NCBI GenBank assembly: GCA_019749935.1
Contig: JAIEPD010000015.1
Span: 1 to 33,422 of the forward strand
Length of the DNA stretch: 33,422 nt
Origin: Alphaproteobacteria bacterium
GTDB lineage: Bacteria > Pseudomonadota > Alphaproteobacteria > Paracaedibacterales > CAIULA01
Direction: 5' to 3'
Shown: positions 16,864-25,073 of the stretch, in pieces
Position numbering within the stretch: position 1 is the first letter of the stretch
How the letters are laid out: every line of letters begins with the position of its first letter
Program-made: the position numbers and the translations under genes
The notes under the pieces: model-generated
What the model was told of the DNA's origin: nothing
The model's database searches: none
What the model saw: the letters and a program-made list of their open reading frames with translations, nothing else

Positions 16864-18741
16864 ATGAGTTTATCTGAAACCTTTACCCAAGGGGGTCAAA
16901 CCCAGCTTCACAAATTGAGGATGATCAGACAAGTGATAGGAACAACCTTAGTGGCTTCTTTGTTACTGGGGATTTTTGTTTTTATCTTGAGATGTTTTAT
17001 GGGCTTTAATCTGTATTTTCTTTATATGGTTCGTTCTTTTTATTGGGCCGAGATAAAGATTAATTTACAGTTCTTGCCAAACCAAAAACTACCTTCACAA
17101 TTCTTTACATTCCCTAATGGACAAACGCTTGAGCTTTATTGCCGCGATATTTTAAAACTTCCAGAGCTTCAGCAAGCTGTTAGCTTATTTTGGGAGAAAG
17201 GGGAGTCTTATTCTTTTTTTGCATTGGAGTGCGCCATTGCAAGTTTTATTATGATTTCAGTTTTTTGGATTGTAAAGGGAAGACAAAGACGGATCAAAAG
17301 ACTTATCCAAGGATCTAAAGTCCTTGAGGAAAAAGAGTTCACGGTTTTTACCCAAAAAATTTCTGATAAAAGCGGCATAAAGATAGATAGTTTTACCTTA
17401 CCAAAAGGGGCAGAGACCAAGCATATTATGACCTTAGGTACAACGGGTTCCGGTAAGACCAATTGCCTCAATCATCTTCTCTCTCAAATCAGAAACCGAA
17501 ACCAAAAAGCCATTATCTTAGATACAACAGGCGATTTTGTCTCTCGTTATTATAATCCCGAAACTGATATATTGCTGAACCCTTTTGATGAAAGATCTCA
17601 AAACTGGTCCTTTTGGAGTGATTGCGAATTTTCTTTTCATTATGATGCGTTGGCTGCTGCCTTTATTCCTAATAAACTGAAAGATGACTTTTGGACCACA
17701 GGAGCCAGAACCCTTTTTTCGGTAGCGGCTCAAAAATTATCTTCCAAAAGAGATTTAAAAGAACTGTTAGATGTTCTTCTTAAAAAACCACAAAAACAAT
17801 TGCAAAGTTTTTTCCAAGGCACCTCTGCAGCCGCACTCGTTGAGACTCGAGCCGAGCAAATGGTTGGCTCCATAAGGGCTGTTTTGAATGCCAATATTAA
17901 ATCTCTTTTTCTTCTGGAGACTAAAGGGCCTTTCTTTTCAGTTCGCAAATGGATTCAAGAGGAGAAAGGTAGGGGTGAGAAGAGTCAAGAGGAGGCAGAC
18001 AAAGATCAAGAGCAAGATGAAAATAAAGAAATTCAAAAAGGTTGGCTTTTTCTAACCTGCACGCCTGAACAACGCGATACGTTAAGGCCCTTGCTATCTG
18101 CTTGGGTCAGTATTGCTTCGACGGCATTAATGGGATGTCCTCCTAGCCCAGATAGGAGAGTTTGGTTTATTCTAGATGAATTGGCTTCTTTGAATCAATT
18201 GGAGAGTTTACCAACTGCTCTGGCTGAGTTTAGAAAATATGGAGGGTGCGTTGTTGCAGGCCTTCAAGACATTCATCAAATAGAATCAAGGTATGGCCGT
18301 GAAGAAGGTAAGGCCATGCTGGGTCTTTTTAATACCAAAATTGTCTTCAGGCTTAATGATTATGATACAGCTAAAAGGGTTTCTGATTCTTTTGGTGAAC
18401 AAGAAACATCCGAAATGATTGAAGGTATTTCTTTTGGCGCCCATCAAATGCGAGATGGAGTATCTTTATCGGATCAAAGAAAATACAGGCCTGTCATATC
18501 TCCAACGGACTTGATGAAGCTCGAGAATCTAGAGGCCTATATAAAGATAGCGGAAAATGGAGCTTTAGGGAAAACCAAATTCTCTTACAGGGCCATCCCT
18601 TCTGCTCAGCCTGCTTTTTGTGCTAAAAGCATAGAGTTTGCTATTGATGTTTTTCCTCTCCAAGATAACCTTGAAGAAAAACCGAAAGAATCCTCTTTAA
18701 CTTTTGAAGGACCGATAGTTAAGGTAATGTTTCAACTTTAG
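16864..18741 (+). CDS. traD: TraD, T4SS coupling protein (VirD4 family)
   Basis: The 625-residue product has two N-terminal membrane helices (near residues 22-46 and 117-138) and a RecA-like ATPase core. Walker A GTTGSGKT is at residues 192-199 and Walker B WFILDELASL has its acidic pair at 438-439. GCVVAGLQDIHQIESRYG is the usual motif of TraD/TraG-like coupling proteins. It brings the relaxase-DNA complex to the channel. ATG 16864 is chosen because AGGAA at 16852 lies at good spacing; the frame is also open from GTG 16843. The C-terminal tail is shorter than in F TraD (717), in keeping with a non-F relaxase partner. Confidence 0.93.
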   Translation: MSLSETFTQGGQTQLHKLRMIRQVIGTTLVASLLLGIFVFILRCFMGFNLYFLYMVRSFYWAEIKINLQFLPNQKLPSQFFTFPNGQTLELYCRDILKLPELQQAVSLFWEKGESYSFFALECAIASFIMISVFWIVKGRQRRIKRLIQGSKVLEEKEFTVFTQKISDKSGIKIDSFTLPKGAETKHIMTLGTTGSGKTNCLNHLLSQIRNRNQKAIILDTTGDFVSRYYNPETDILLNPFDERSQNWSFWSDCEFSFHYDALAAAFIPNKLKDDFWTTGARTLFSVAAQKLSSKRDLKELLDVLLKKPQKQLQSFFQGTSAAALVETRAEQMVGSIRAVLNANIKSLFLLETKGPFFSVRKWIQEEKGRGEKSQEEADKDQEQDENKEIQKGWLFLTCTPEQRDTLRPLLSAWVSIASTALMGCPPSPDRRVWFILDELASLNQLESLPTALAEFRKYGGCVVAGLQDIHQIESRYGREEGKAMLGLFNTKIVFRLNDYDTAKRVSDSFGEQETSEMIEGISFGAHQMRDGVSLSDQRKYRPVISPTDLMKLENLEAYIKIAENGALGKTKFSYRAIPSAQPAFCAKSIEFAIDVFPLQDNLEEKPKESSLTFEGPIVKVMFQL

Positions 18742-18758
18742 TTGTTATTCTGCATCTT

Positions 18759-19016
18759 TTACTTTTTATAAGCTTTATTTAGCTGATCAGAAAAGTACGT
18801 ATTAATATGATCTCTGGCATAATGGCTATGAACGGTAAACTGCCCATTTTCTCTTGCGACAAAGTTAGTCTTATGAAACCACGACTGATATGTTGCCTTT
18901 GGAAGATTGTCAAACAGATACTCCTTAACGCGTCGATCGATGTCTGTCTTGGCGGTGGCTAACACGTCTTCTCGGGTGAGTTCAGGTAATAATTTTGGTG
19001 GTAATTTTTTTGGCAT
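18759..19016 (-). CDS. Small protein resembling DnaA domain I
   Basis: This 85-residue protein matches, from about residue 37 on, the fold-defining pattern of the DnaA N-terminal domain: LPKATYQSWFHKT, then a hydrophobic strand (QFTVHSHYARDHI) and the closing helix NTYFSDQLNKAY. In DnaA this domain mediates self-association and contacts DnaB and regulators. No AAA+ or DNA-binding part is present. ATG 19016 is chosen because a strong GGAGGAGGAG sits just upstream; a longer frame opens at 19043. It lies between traD (convergent) and traA_Ti (same strand, 110 bp upstream). The function here is unknown; recruiting or distracting the host replication machinery is inference. Confidence 0.7.
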   Translation of the reverse strand: MPKKLPPKLLPELTREDVLATAKTDIDRRVKEYLFDNLPKATYQSWFHKTNFVARENGQFTVHSHYARDHINTYFSDQLNKAYKK

Positions 19017-19125
19017 GTCATCTCCTCCTCCTTGATTGATCAATCCTTTTAAAAACCCTTATTCTCTCAAAAACAGCTTTTCTCACAATCGAAGAAGAAT
19101 ACTTTAAGATTGAGCGCCAGTCCGT

Positions 19126-21798
19126 CTAGAGAGAAAAACCCTTTTCTAACTTTAATTGTCTCTCTTGTTCCAATCTCCTTTGTTGGTCTTGTAAAAACTG
19201 TTCCTGCTTTTCAATCTCAGGCGTATATTTCTTAACGTTTTGATTCTGATCGAATTCTTTTCTTTGCTTTAAAGATTCGTTATCGCATTCTAAGGTTGAT
19301 TCTTGTTGATTTACTTGAATTCGATCTAATTTTACGACGATGTGATACGGATCTCTTTGTGATTTGGGGACAGTGTAAAAGGCATCGTTTTGATGCAGGC
19401 GGTCTTTTATTTTAACGGATAACTCTTGGCCAAGGCTTTGCAATTTATTCTTCAGGGTGTGTTTGATAAAGAAAGAGAGAGGACTTAGGTTTTGTTCTGC
19501 ATCCTTTAAATGGCTTAGTTTTTCAAGATCTTGTCTTTTTTGCCGTATATCCTCTACGCTAACAAAGTTCAAAGAAGAAACCTTCTCTTGGGAAGTATTC
19601 ATCTGCTGAACAAGAGTTTTAAAATCTTTAGTTTGATCTTTTGAGACAAATAAATTGAGATCGTTCTTTTGACGCGTTAGAGAAACATAAGAAAGAGCCT
19701 TTGAGCTCATGCCGTCATGATAAACAAAAACAGACGGTTTGGTCTTTCCTTGGGCTTTATAGATGGTGGAAGCGTAGCCTAGGGTAAATCCAGAAAATGT
19801 TGAAGGATCAAAGGTGACTTCCTTGCCGTTGTCTTGCCTCACAACAAACTCAAATTTACGTCCTTCTTTTTCTCTAACTTCTTGGAGAGTGCCTAAAATT
19901 CCGTTACTAATGCCAAGTTGTCCTTTGGTTTGAGTAAACTGGATGCGATCACCAACACTGACTCGAATCTGAAGCCATTGATTGCTTCTAAGGGTTATGC
20001 ATTCATATTCTGTCGTAGAAAGAATGCCTGTTTTTTTCAGGTGATGGCGAATGGCCTTATTAAAGCTTTCAACCATAACGTTGGTATGAGCAATAATGAG
20101 CTTTTGCTCTTCCGGTTTTTCCAGGTGGGCTTTGACCCAAGCATTAACCAATTCATGAGCAGCTTGCTCTCTCTTGCCATGCCAATGGATGCGGCCGTGA
20201 TCTTGGAGAATCTCTAAAGCTTCTTTTGTTTGACCTTGGCTCAACTGCTTGGAGACTTCCTTTTGCCAGTCAATCTCTTGCCGTTTAATATCGATGAGCT
20301 GGGTAGAACCGTGTTTTTCTGCAAGATAGGCAAACATTCCTCCTCTTGATATTGAGGAAAGCTGCCGCTCATCTCCCACCAGGATTACTTTGGATTTAGT
20401 AATTTTAGCGACATGGAGCAGTTCATGAAGAGCATCATTGGGGATCATGCCGGCTTCATCGATGACAAGCACACTGCCTTTAGGTAATAGCTCTCTCTTG
20501 TTTTTATGATCAAACAGCATTTTGTGAATCGTTTTCGTTTCCAAAAACCCTGAATCGGTGGCTAGATCCTGGGCCACTGTATTGGTGGGCGCAAGGCCAA
20601 TGACCTTTATCCCCTCTTGTTCATAAGCTTCTCGAATGGCTCCAAGGGTGTAACTTTTGCCGGTTCCAGCTCGTCCTTGTACAATAACAAGCCCTTTGTC
20701 TTCAGTGTCTTTAAGGCACCCCGTTGCTGCTAGAAAAACCTGCTTTTGATCTTCTGTGAGGGTATGCCTGGCTAAAACGCTGTTAACTTTTTTTTTAGAA
20801 AGTTCAATTCCATTTTTGGCTTCTACCGTTTCAGAAAAACGGGTAATGCGCTGTTCTTCTTCTCTTACTTTTCGGGTTGTAAAGAGATCCTTTTCATGCC
20901 CAATCCCTAAGGGGTTCATCTCATCTTTCTCCCAAAGCTGGAGAAGGTTGGGGCTTTTAAAAACAGCGTCTTTAACAGTCCTTCTTTGCTCTTCGTCAAC
21001 ATGCTTTTGTAGAAAGTGATTTAAGTCTGTTTCCTTAAAGGTTGATTTATCCCTTGTCAGAAAAGCTAAGATGGCTTCCGGATCTTTGGCAAGCTCCTCA
21101 TTAGCTTGTAGAAGAAAATCTGATCTGAGACCAATTTCTGTATCTCCCATAAAGCGGCGCATACGAACAGGTCCTAGGTGCTCTTGCGGAATAATATCGT
21201 TTTCATCAACAGCAAGATCATATCCCTTTTCCAGGAAGTAAGCATTTTGAATCTCTCTCCACTTTTCTCCCCATATATCTCCTTCCATGACTTGGCCTTT
21301 GTAAAAAGTGGGATTAAGGTCTCTGGCTTTTTCGCCTAGGTCTTGACCATCTTTATTAAACCTACGTGTAGTAATCAAAGCATGAGCGTGCCAGTTTCGC
21401 TCATTCTCATGCGGAGAATGAATGTCTAATTGGACGGCTAATCCCTTACTAACAAAATTCTCATTTAGAAACCGGCGCGCTAAAGCAATTTTATCTTCTA
21501 GGGTGATTTGTGCATCATCAGGAAGAGCAATGACCATGTCATAAGCCACTTGACTATCGGAACGCTTTTCTGCTTTTTCTGCAGAATTCCACAGAAGGGC
21601 GGCTTGTTTAAACCGAACATCTGCACCTTCCGGCAGTAAGATCTCATGATGAACATTGCCTTCTCTATGGCCAAAGTAAAAGGTCTGTCCTGTCCGTTCG
21701 CATTTTAATTTGCTGCGTTCATTATACGCTGCCTTCAAACAGGCATTAGAACCTTTTGAGCGAGATACGGTTTCTAAACGGGCAAATGCAATGGCCAA
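19126..21798 (-). CDS. traA: TraA_Ti, MOBQ relaxase fused to RecD-like helicase
   Basis: This 890-residue protein has an N-terminal MobA/MobL relaxase domain (about 1-230). Its HUH metal motif is in HENERNWHAHALI, with His130, His137 and His139. A superfamily I RecD/TraI-type helicase follows, with Walker A GRAGTGKS (375-382), LVIDEAGMI, VGDERQLSSI and, late, YKAQGKTKPSVFVYHDG. The C-terminal 150 residues are coiled-coil-like and Gln-rich. It nicks oriT, stays bound to the 5' end and unwinds the strand. The start is a TTG with AGGGAG 9 bp upstream. It is of the Ti-plasmid type, not the F TraI type, and diverges from traD_Ti across the oriT-like spacer. Confidence 0.95.
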   Translation of the reverse strand: MAIAFARLETVSRSKGSNACLKAAYNERSKLKCERTGQTFYFGHREGNVHHEILLPEGADVRFKQAALLWNSAEKAEKRSDSQVAYDMVIALPDDAQITLEDKIALARRFLNENFVSKGLAVQLDIHSPHENERNWHAHALITTRRFNKDGQDLGEKARDLNPTFYKGQVMEGDIWGEKWREIQNAYFLEKGYDLAVDENDIIPQEHLGPVRMRRFMGDTEIGLRSDFLLQANEELAKDPEAILAFLTRDKSTFKETDLNHFLQKHVDEEQRRTVKDAVFKSPNLLQLWEKDEMNPLGIGHEKDLFTTRKVREEEQRITRFSETVEAKNGIELSKKKVNSVLARHTLTEDQKQVFLAATGCLKDTEDKGLVIVQGRAGTGKSYTLGAIREAYEQEGIKVIGLAPTNTVAQDLATDSGFLETKTIHKMLFDHKNKRELLPKGSVLVIDEAGMIPNDALHELLHVAKITKSKVILVGDERQLSSISRGGMFAYLAEKHGSTQLIDIKRQEIDWQKEVSKQLSQGQTKEALEILQDHGRIHWHGKREQAAHELVNAWVKAHLEKPEEQKLIIAHTNVMVESFNKAIRHHLKKTGILSTTEYECITLRSNQWLQIRVSVGDRIQFTQTKGQLGISNGILGTLQEVREKEGRKFEFVVRQDNGKEVTFDPSTFSGFTLGYASTIYKAQGKTKPSVFVYHDGMSSKALSYVSLTRQKNDLNLFVSKDQTKDFKTLVQQMNTSQEKVSSLNFVSVEDIRQKRQDLEKLSHLKDAEQNLSPLSFFIKHTLKNKLQSLGQELSVKIKDRLHQNDAFYTVPKSQRDPYHIVVKLDRIQVNQQESTLECDNESLKQRKEFDQNQNVKKYTPEIEKQEQFLQDQQRRLEQERQLKLEKGFSL

Positions 21799-21831
21799 AT
21801 CTGAAAACTCCCTAACAAAATCTATATTTAA

Positions 21832-21843
21832 GAATAGCTATTC
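21832..21843. repeat. 12-bp palindrome upstream of traA_Ti
   Basis: GAATAGCTATTC is a perfect 12-bp palindrome 34 bp upstream of the relaxase start codon, within the spacer between traA_Ti and traD_Ti. It lies where a traA_Ti promoter should be, so an operator role is possible. No convincing -35/-10 pair was found. Confidence 0.5.
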
Positions 21844-21857
21844 ATCACAGTAACATA

Positions 21858-21910
21858 TTTTTTGCAAAATGCAAAAACGCACATTCGAAGAATGTATATT
21901 GCGTCTGCAA
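21858..21910 (+). other. Candidate origin of transfer (oriT)
   Basis: The spacer between the divergent relaxase and traD_Ti genes holds a perfect hairpin, ACATTC-GAA-GAATGT (21881-21895), followed by ATATTGCGTCT. MOBQ origins such as RSF1010 have the same layout: an inverted repeat with a GAA loop (CTCGAAGAG) followed by TAAGTGCG/CCCT, and the Ti oriT has TATAATTGCG/CCC. By analogy the nick would fall after G21903. Further GCAAAA repeats flank the hairpin (TTTTTTGC and GCAAAAA at 21858-21877, and TGCAAAAA after it). The location between traA and traD is the Ti arrangement. Similarity to RSF1010 and Ti is from memory, not alignment. Confidence 0.7.
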
Positions 21911-22025
21911 AAATTCTGCAGAACCATGGTCATGGAAAGCTGGTACAAATCTCAAAAACACCACATGAACAAAAATTATAAAACGCTCTTATCCAGACAA
22001 AGGTTTCAGCAATTATACCTCTTTT

Positions 22026-22053
22026 TTGGCAAACAGCAATGTGTTATTATAGC
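22026..22053 (+). promoter_or_regulatory. Possible promoter of traD_Ti
   Basis: TTGGCA (22026-22031) and TATAGC (22048-22053) are 16 bp apart and about 50 bp upstream of the traD_Ti start. The -10 match is only moderate and the region is AT-rich, so this is tentative. Confidence 0.25.
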
Positions 22054-22103
22054 TATACAAAATATAGTTTTCGTTTGAGTGAAGCCAGAGAAAGAGGAGG
22101 AGC

Positions 22104-22583
22104 ATGAGAAAAAACTTACAGCAGCGCAAAGCTGAATTAGAACGACAAAAGGTTGCCATTATGGGAAGAGAAAAAGCCCTTAGAGAAACGATGAGACGAG
22201 AGCGGACCAGAAGGCTTATTGAAATGGGAGGGCTCATTACAAAAGCCGGAATGGATAGCCTCAATATCCATGCACTTTATGGGGCTTTGCTATCGTTAAA
22301 GGAAAAGATGACTAAGCCTGAGAGTCTTCAAGAATGGAGTCAAAAAGGCGCCAATGCCTTTATTACTGATCAAAACAAAGGGGAGGGGATCCCTTTGATT
22401 GTTCAGTTTAAAGAAAAACCAAGTGAGGAAGCGAGAGCCGCTATAAGAGCTCTTGGCCTGAAATGGAATGCCATTCGCCAAGAGTGGCAAGGGATTGCCA
22501 ATTTTGAGGAGGTAAAATCCGTAGCCCAGCACTATAACGGTAATGTTGTCTCTATGGCTTTCTCTGAAGATTTGGTGGATTAA
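22104..22583 (+). CDS. traD: TraD_Ti, conjugal transfer accessory protein
   Basis: This 159-residue protein carries the Conj_TraD motif RRERTRRLIEMGGLITKAG (about residues 31-49), as in the small TraD of Ti plasmids and of RAGE elements. This protein is encoded opposite the relaxase and is thought to assist relaxosome assembly. The N-terminus is a charged coiled coil. The C-terminal part (VQFKEKPSEEARAAIRALGLKWNA through GIANFEEV) is a second small domain also seen in related mobilisation proteins. A strong GAGGAGG Shine-Dalgarno precedes the ATG. It is unrelated to the F-type TraD coupling protein at 16864-18741 despite the shared name. Confidence 0.88.
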   Translation: MRKNLQQRKAELERQKVAIMGREKALRETMRRERTRRLIEMGGLITKAGMDSLNIHALYGALLSLKEKMTKPESLQEWSQKGANAFITDQNKGEGIPLIVQFKEKPSEEARAAIRALGLKWNAIRQEWQGIANFEEVKSVAQHYNGNVVSMAFSEDLVD

Positions 22584-22686
22584 AGGAAAGGGTAAGCGGG
22601 TAAGTTTGCACTCTTTATCGTTTACAATTAGCATTACCTCCTATCCTTTCCGTTACTCTTTAAAGAATTTGTCCTTTGAAGAGTTC

Positions 22687-22780
22687 ATTACGGCTGGGCC
22701 TATTTATCAAGGGCGGGTTCGGCTGCGCCTCAGAGCTTTTCAAGCTCCCCTTGACAAACAAGCCCTATCGCCGCCGTGAT
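22687..22780. repeat. 94-bp structured inverted-repeat element
   Basis: Nested arms pair over the whole element: ATTACGGC with GCCGTGAT at the outside (one G-U in RNA), and TTATCAAGGG (22704-22713) with CCCTTGACAA (22748-22757). Inside are two small hairpins, GGCG/CGCC and the perfect GAGCTT-TTC-AAGCTC (22733-22747). The result is a multi-branched structure. It is GC-richer than its surroundings and has no open frame I would defend. A repeated palindromic element (REP/MITE-like) or a structured RNA both fit. Confidence 0.65.
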
Positions 22781-22805
22781 TTTCCCCATCCATGGACAAA
22801 TCTAA

Positions 22806-22830
22806 AAAAGGAACTCCGAGGAGTCCTTTT
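22806..22830. terminator. Bidirectional-type terminator after traD_Ti
   Basis: AAAAGGA(A)CTCC pairs with GGAGTCCTTTT across a two-base loop, with one bulged A. The A-run before and the T-run after the stem allow use from either side. It lies between the end of traD_Ti and the convergent small membrane protein gene. Confidence 0.65.
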
Positions 22831-22904
22831 AAGGGGTCATTTGCTTTTTGTGATTAAAGGCTGGTAAAGATTATAGGGTTTTTATATTTAAGGTCTTCTG
22901 AAAT

Positions 22905-23183
22905 CTATTCGCCGGGATTGGTAAATCTTTTCTGAAACGTATTTCTCCCTTTTTGAAAGGCTCTATCAAAATTTGATCTTTTTTGGTCAAGCTCTTGTTT
23001 GATTGCCTTTTGGCTGGTTTCTATAGAAGATTTTCTAGCCTTAAAATCTTTTTCAAAAGCTTCTGATATGTCTTGAAAGGAAGCTTCAAAGGCTTCGCTG
23101 CTTTCCTTAAATTCTTGACGTCTGCTCATAACGCTGGAGAGGATCCACCAGGCTACAAAGGCAAACAAAAGGAATCGAAGCAT
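22905..23183 (-). CDS. Small membrane-anchored coiled-coil protein, unknown
   Basis: This 92-residue protein has an N-terminal hydrophobic helix (LRFLLFAFVAWWILSSVM) and an otherwise charged, Phe-spaced helical body (ESSEAFEASFQDISEAFEKDFKA and similar) with roughly heptad-like repeats ending in KRFTNPGE. I do not recognise the family. No strong Shine-Dalgarno is visible before the ATG. It converges with traD_Ti across a terminator and is followed upstream by a 242-bp non-coding stretch. It may be a real short membrane protein of the element; evidence for expression is weak. Confidence 0.55.
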   Translation of the reverse strand: MLRFLLFAFVAWWILSSVMSRRQEFKESSEAFEASFQDISEAFEKDFKARKSSIETSQKAIKQELDQKRSNFDRAFQKGRNTFQKRFTNPGE

Positions 23184-23425
23184 CAGGCTGTTTCTACATA
23201 TGCGGACGAAAACCCCAATAGACTCAAAATAAGTTATTGTTTTTAAGGAGAATTTACCGTAATTTTCACATATAAGAAGATCATCCTTTTAAGTGTTTGA
23301 GTTTGCCGGGTTTTCGGTTAGAATCAATCTTGAGTAAAAGCGTATCTCTAGCTCTTTGAAACTGTGAATCCAGTTTTTTATAAGGATTGTAAGTCCACGG
23401 GGAGGGCGAGAGCTTTAAAGAAAGA

Positions 23426-24243
23426 TTAGGCTGCTAGTTTAAAGGCCAAGATTTTTTCCATATCGAAAGTATTTTGGCTGGCGGCATCAGAATATTTAAA
23501 AAAATCAAACTCCCCTTGGAAGTTAATGTGCCTCCAATTGCTAGAGGAACCTTTGGCAATGCTCTGAAACATTTTTTTCTGTTCTTCGGGGTCGGCATTG
23601 TTGGCTATAAGCTGTGATAAATAAAGATAATTCCAAAGATTGACGCAATTCTGAATTAAGATATTGCATCCAGCGACGATTTCTAGAGCTTCTTTCTCGC
23701 CAATTTCGAATTCTTGTTTGTTGTCTCCAATAATGGCTTTCGAAAACCGATTGGCAAATTCAATTTTATTGAGCTGTTTTTCAATACGCTGACGAAGTTC
23801 AACATCGTCCAAGTACATCAATATAAATAGAGATTTAATAATCCGGCCGAATTCTTTCAGGGCTTTATAAAGGGGATGCTCTTTGGCATAACTGCTAAGA
23901 CGCTTTAAAAGTTGAGAGGCAGGGGTATATTTAAGCTTAATGGTTACCATAAACCGGAGAATATCATCCCAATTCTCTTTAAGAAGTTTCCCGTGAATCC
24001 CTCGACTGGGAAGGATTTTGTAATTCATTCGTTTGTAAGTTTTGCGGCCTATAAATCCATAAAGTTTTTGTTTGGAGATGTTTTTGAGGCGAGGGGCATA
24101 CAAGGTGCTTATAAAATGAGTGACAGCGAAGATGATTTCAGTGAACCCGTGCATGTCTGTGGAGTGTATATCACTCTTGATCACATCATTGTGTAAAAGA
24201 CCATCAATCACATAAGCCGCTTCACGTTCGGAAGCACTGATGA
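23426..24243 (-). pseudogene. tnpA: Tn3-family transposase, C-terminal quarter only
   Basis: The frame encodes about 270 residues of a Tn3-family transposase. ASEREAAYVIDGLLHND precedes the catalytic-region hallmark IHSTDMHGFTEIIF, followed by PRLKNISKQKLYGF and the end segment SSNWRHINFQGEFDF. Full-length proteins have about 970-1000 residues, so roughly three quarters are missing. The frame stays open up to 24243, where the IS6 terminal repeat begins, so the truncation is at the IS edge. The C-terminus looks complete. No resolvase or terminal repeat could be assigned. It is not expected to be active. Confidence 0.9.
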
Positions 24244-25073
24244 CGGCAGCGTCAAGTTAACTTACAAAGGTTATAAGAAGAGTATAATCTTCTAGTTTTA
24301 GACAAAAAGAAGCTGTGTTGCTGCCTCTAGCCAAATGGCTTTGGCAGCGACAAAAGATAGCCGCCGATCAGAAGCTTTCTTTGTATATCGTCCTACTTCA
24401 ACAGAAAAGAGATTACGGACTTTTCCCATTAATGAAAGTAATGACTGAGCGCCTGCAGGAGATTTGAATTTGATTAAACATTTTTCCTTTCGTCGTGTTG
24501 GTTGATGAGCATTTTCAACGCGATTATTTAGGCGTTTGTGCGTTCTGTGTTCAGTTTTGGGATACATGTATTTTATTGGCTTTTTATAACTTCTCAACTT
24601 GTCTGTTACAATGACTCTTGGAGTTGGATGAGATTTTAAAAGGCGTGTGAGAAAACGAATAGCCGCTTTCTTATCACGACGCTTTTGTAAAAAAATATCC
24701 AATTCAAATCCTTTTGAATCAACAGCTCTCCACAGAACATAAGGCTTGCCTTTCATCGTAATAGTCATCTCATCTAAATGCCATTTATCATTGGATTTTC
24801 TTTCTCTTTTTTGAATGACATCTTTAAAATGTCGAGAAAATTTTAAACACCAACGACGAATAGCTTCATGACTCACATCTACACCCCGGAATAAAAGCTG
24901 CTCTTGAATATCACGGTAACTATTGTTGAAACGGTGGTAATGCCAAACCACTTGATTGATAATAGATATGGGAAACCGATGACGTTTTGGAGCTTGGGTT
25001 AAGTTCATGTTGCTATCGACTCAATGCTTTTTCCGTATCTTATCACATTTCCCAAGTTAACTTGACGCTGCCG
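24244..25073 (-). mobile_element. IS6-family insertion sequence, structurally complete
   Basis: Perfect 20-bp terminal inverted repeats, CGGCAGCGTCAAGTTAACTT (24244-24263) and its complement (25054-25073), bound an 830-bp element with one transposase gene. The repeats contain the internal palindrome AAGTTAACTT. Flanking bases (CTGATGA on the left, CAACATGT on the right) show no 8-bp target duplication, which IS6 insertion normally makes. The left flank is a truncated Tn3 transposase gene and the right flank a TIR gene, so the copy probably sits at a deletion or recombination joint. Confidence 0.9.
24298..25008 (-). CDS. IS6-family transposase
   Basis: This 236-residue transposase has an N-terminal helix-turn-helix region (RDIQEQLLFRGVDVSHEAIRRW) and a DDE catalytic domain. 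Likely catalytic residues are Asp79 (WHLDEM), Asp136 (VIVTDKLRSY) and a Glu in NNRVENAHQPTRRKEK. Length equals the IS6 family norm (about 230-240), and no frameshift is seen. It fills the IS between its inverted repeats. It is likely functional and differs from the IS6 remnant at 26958-27332. Confidence 0.95.
   Translation of the reverse strand: MNLTQAPKRHRFPISIINQVVWHYHRFNNSYRDIQEQLLFRGVDVSHEAIRRWCLKFSRHFKDVIQKRERKSNDKWHLDEMTITMKGKPYVLWRAVDSKGFELDIFLQKRRDKKAAIRFLTRLLKSHPTPRVIVTDKLRSYKKPIKYMYPKTEHRTHKRLNNRVENAHQPTRRKEKCLIKFKSPAGAQSLLSLMGKVRNLFSVEVGRYTKKASDRRLSFVAAKAIWLEAATQLLFV

Noticed and set aside
19032-19043. GATTGATCAATC palindrome before the DnaA-like gene
   Set aside because: It is short and overlaps an upstream alternative start; nothing else supports an operator.
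23399-23430. Possible Tn3 terminal repeat beginning GGGG
   Set aside because: The place beside the transposase end is right, but the sequence does not convincingly match the 38-bp Tn3 repeat pattern and no partner repeat is present.
23912-24196. 94-residue frame antisense to the Tn3 transposase
   Set aside because: The opposite strand encodes highly conserved Tn3 catalytic sequence, so this is a shadow frame.
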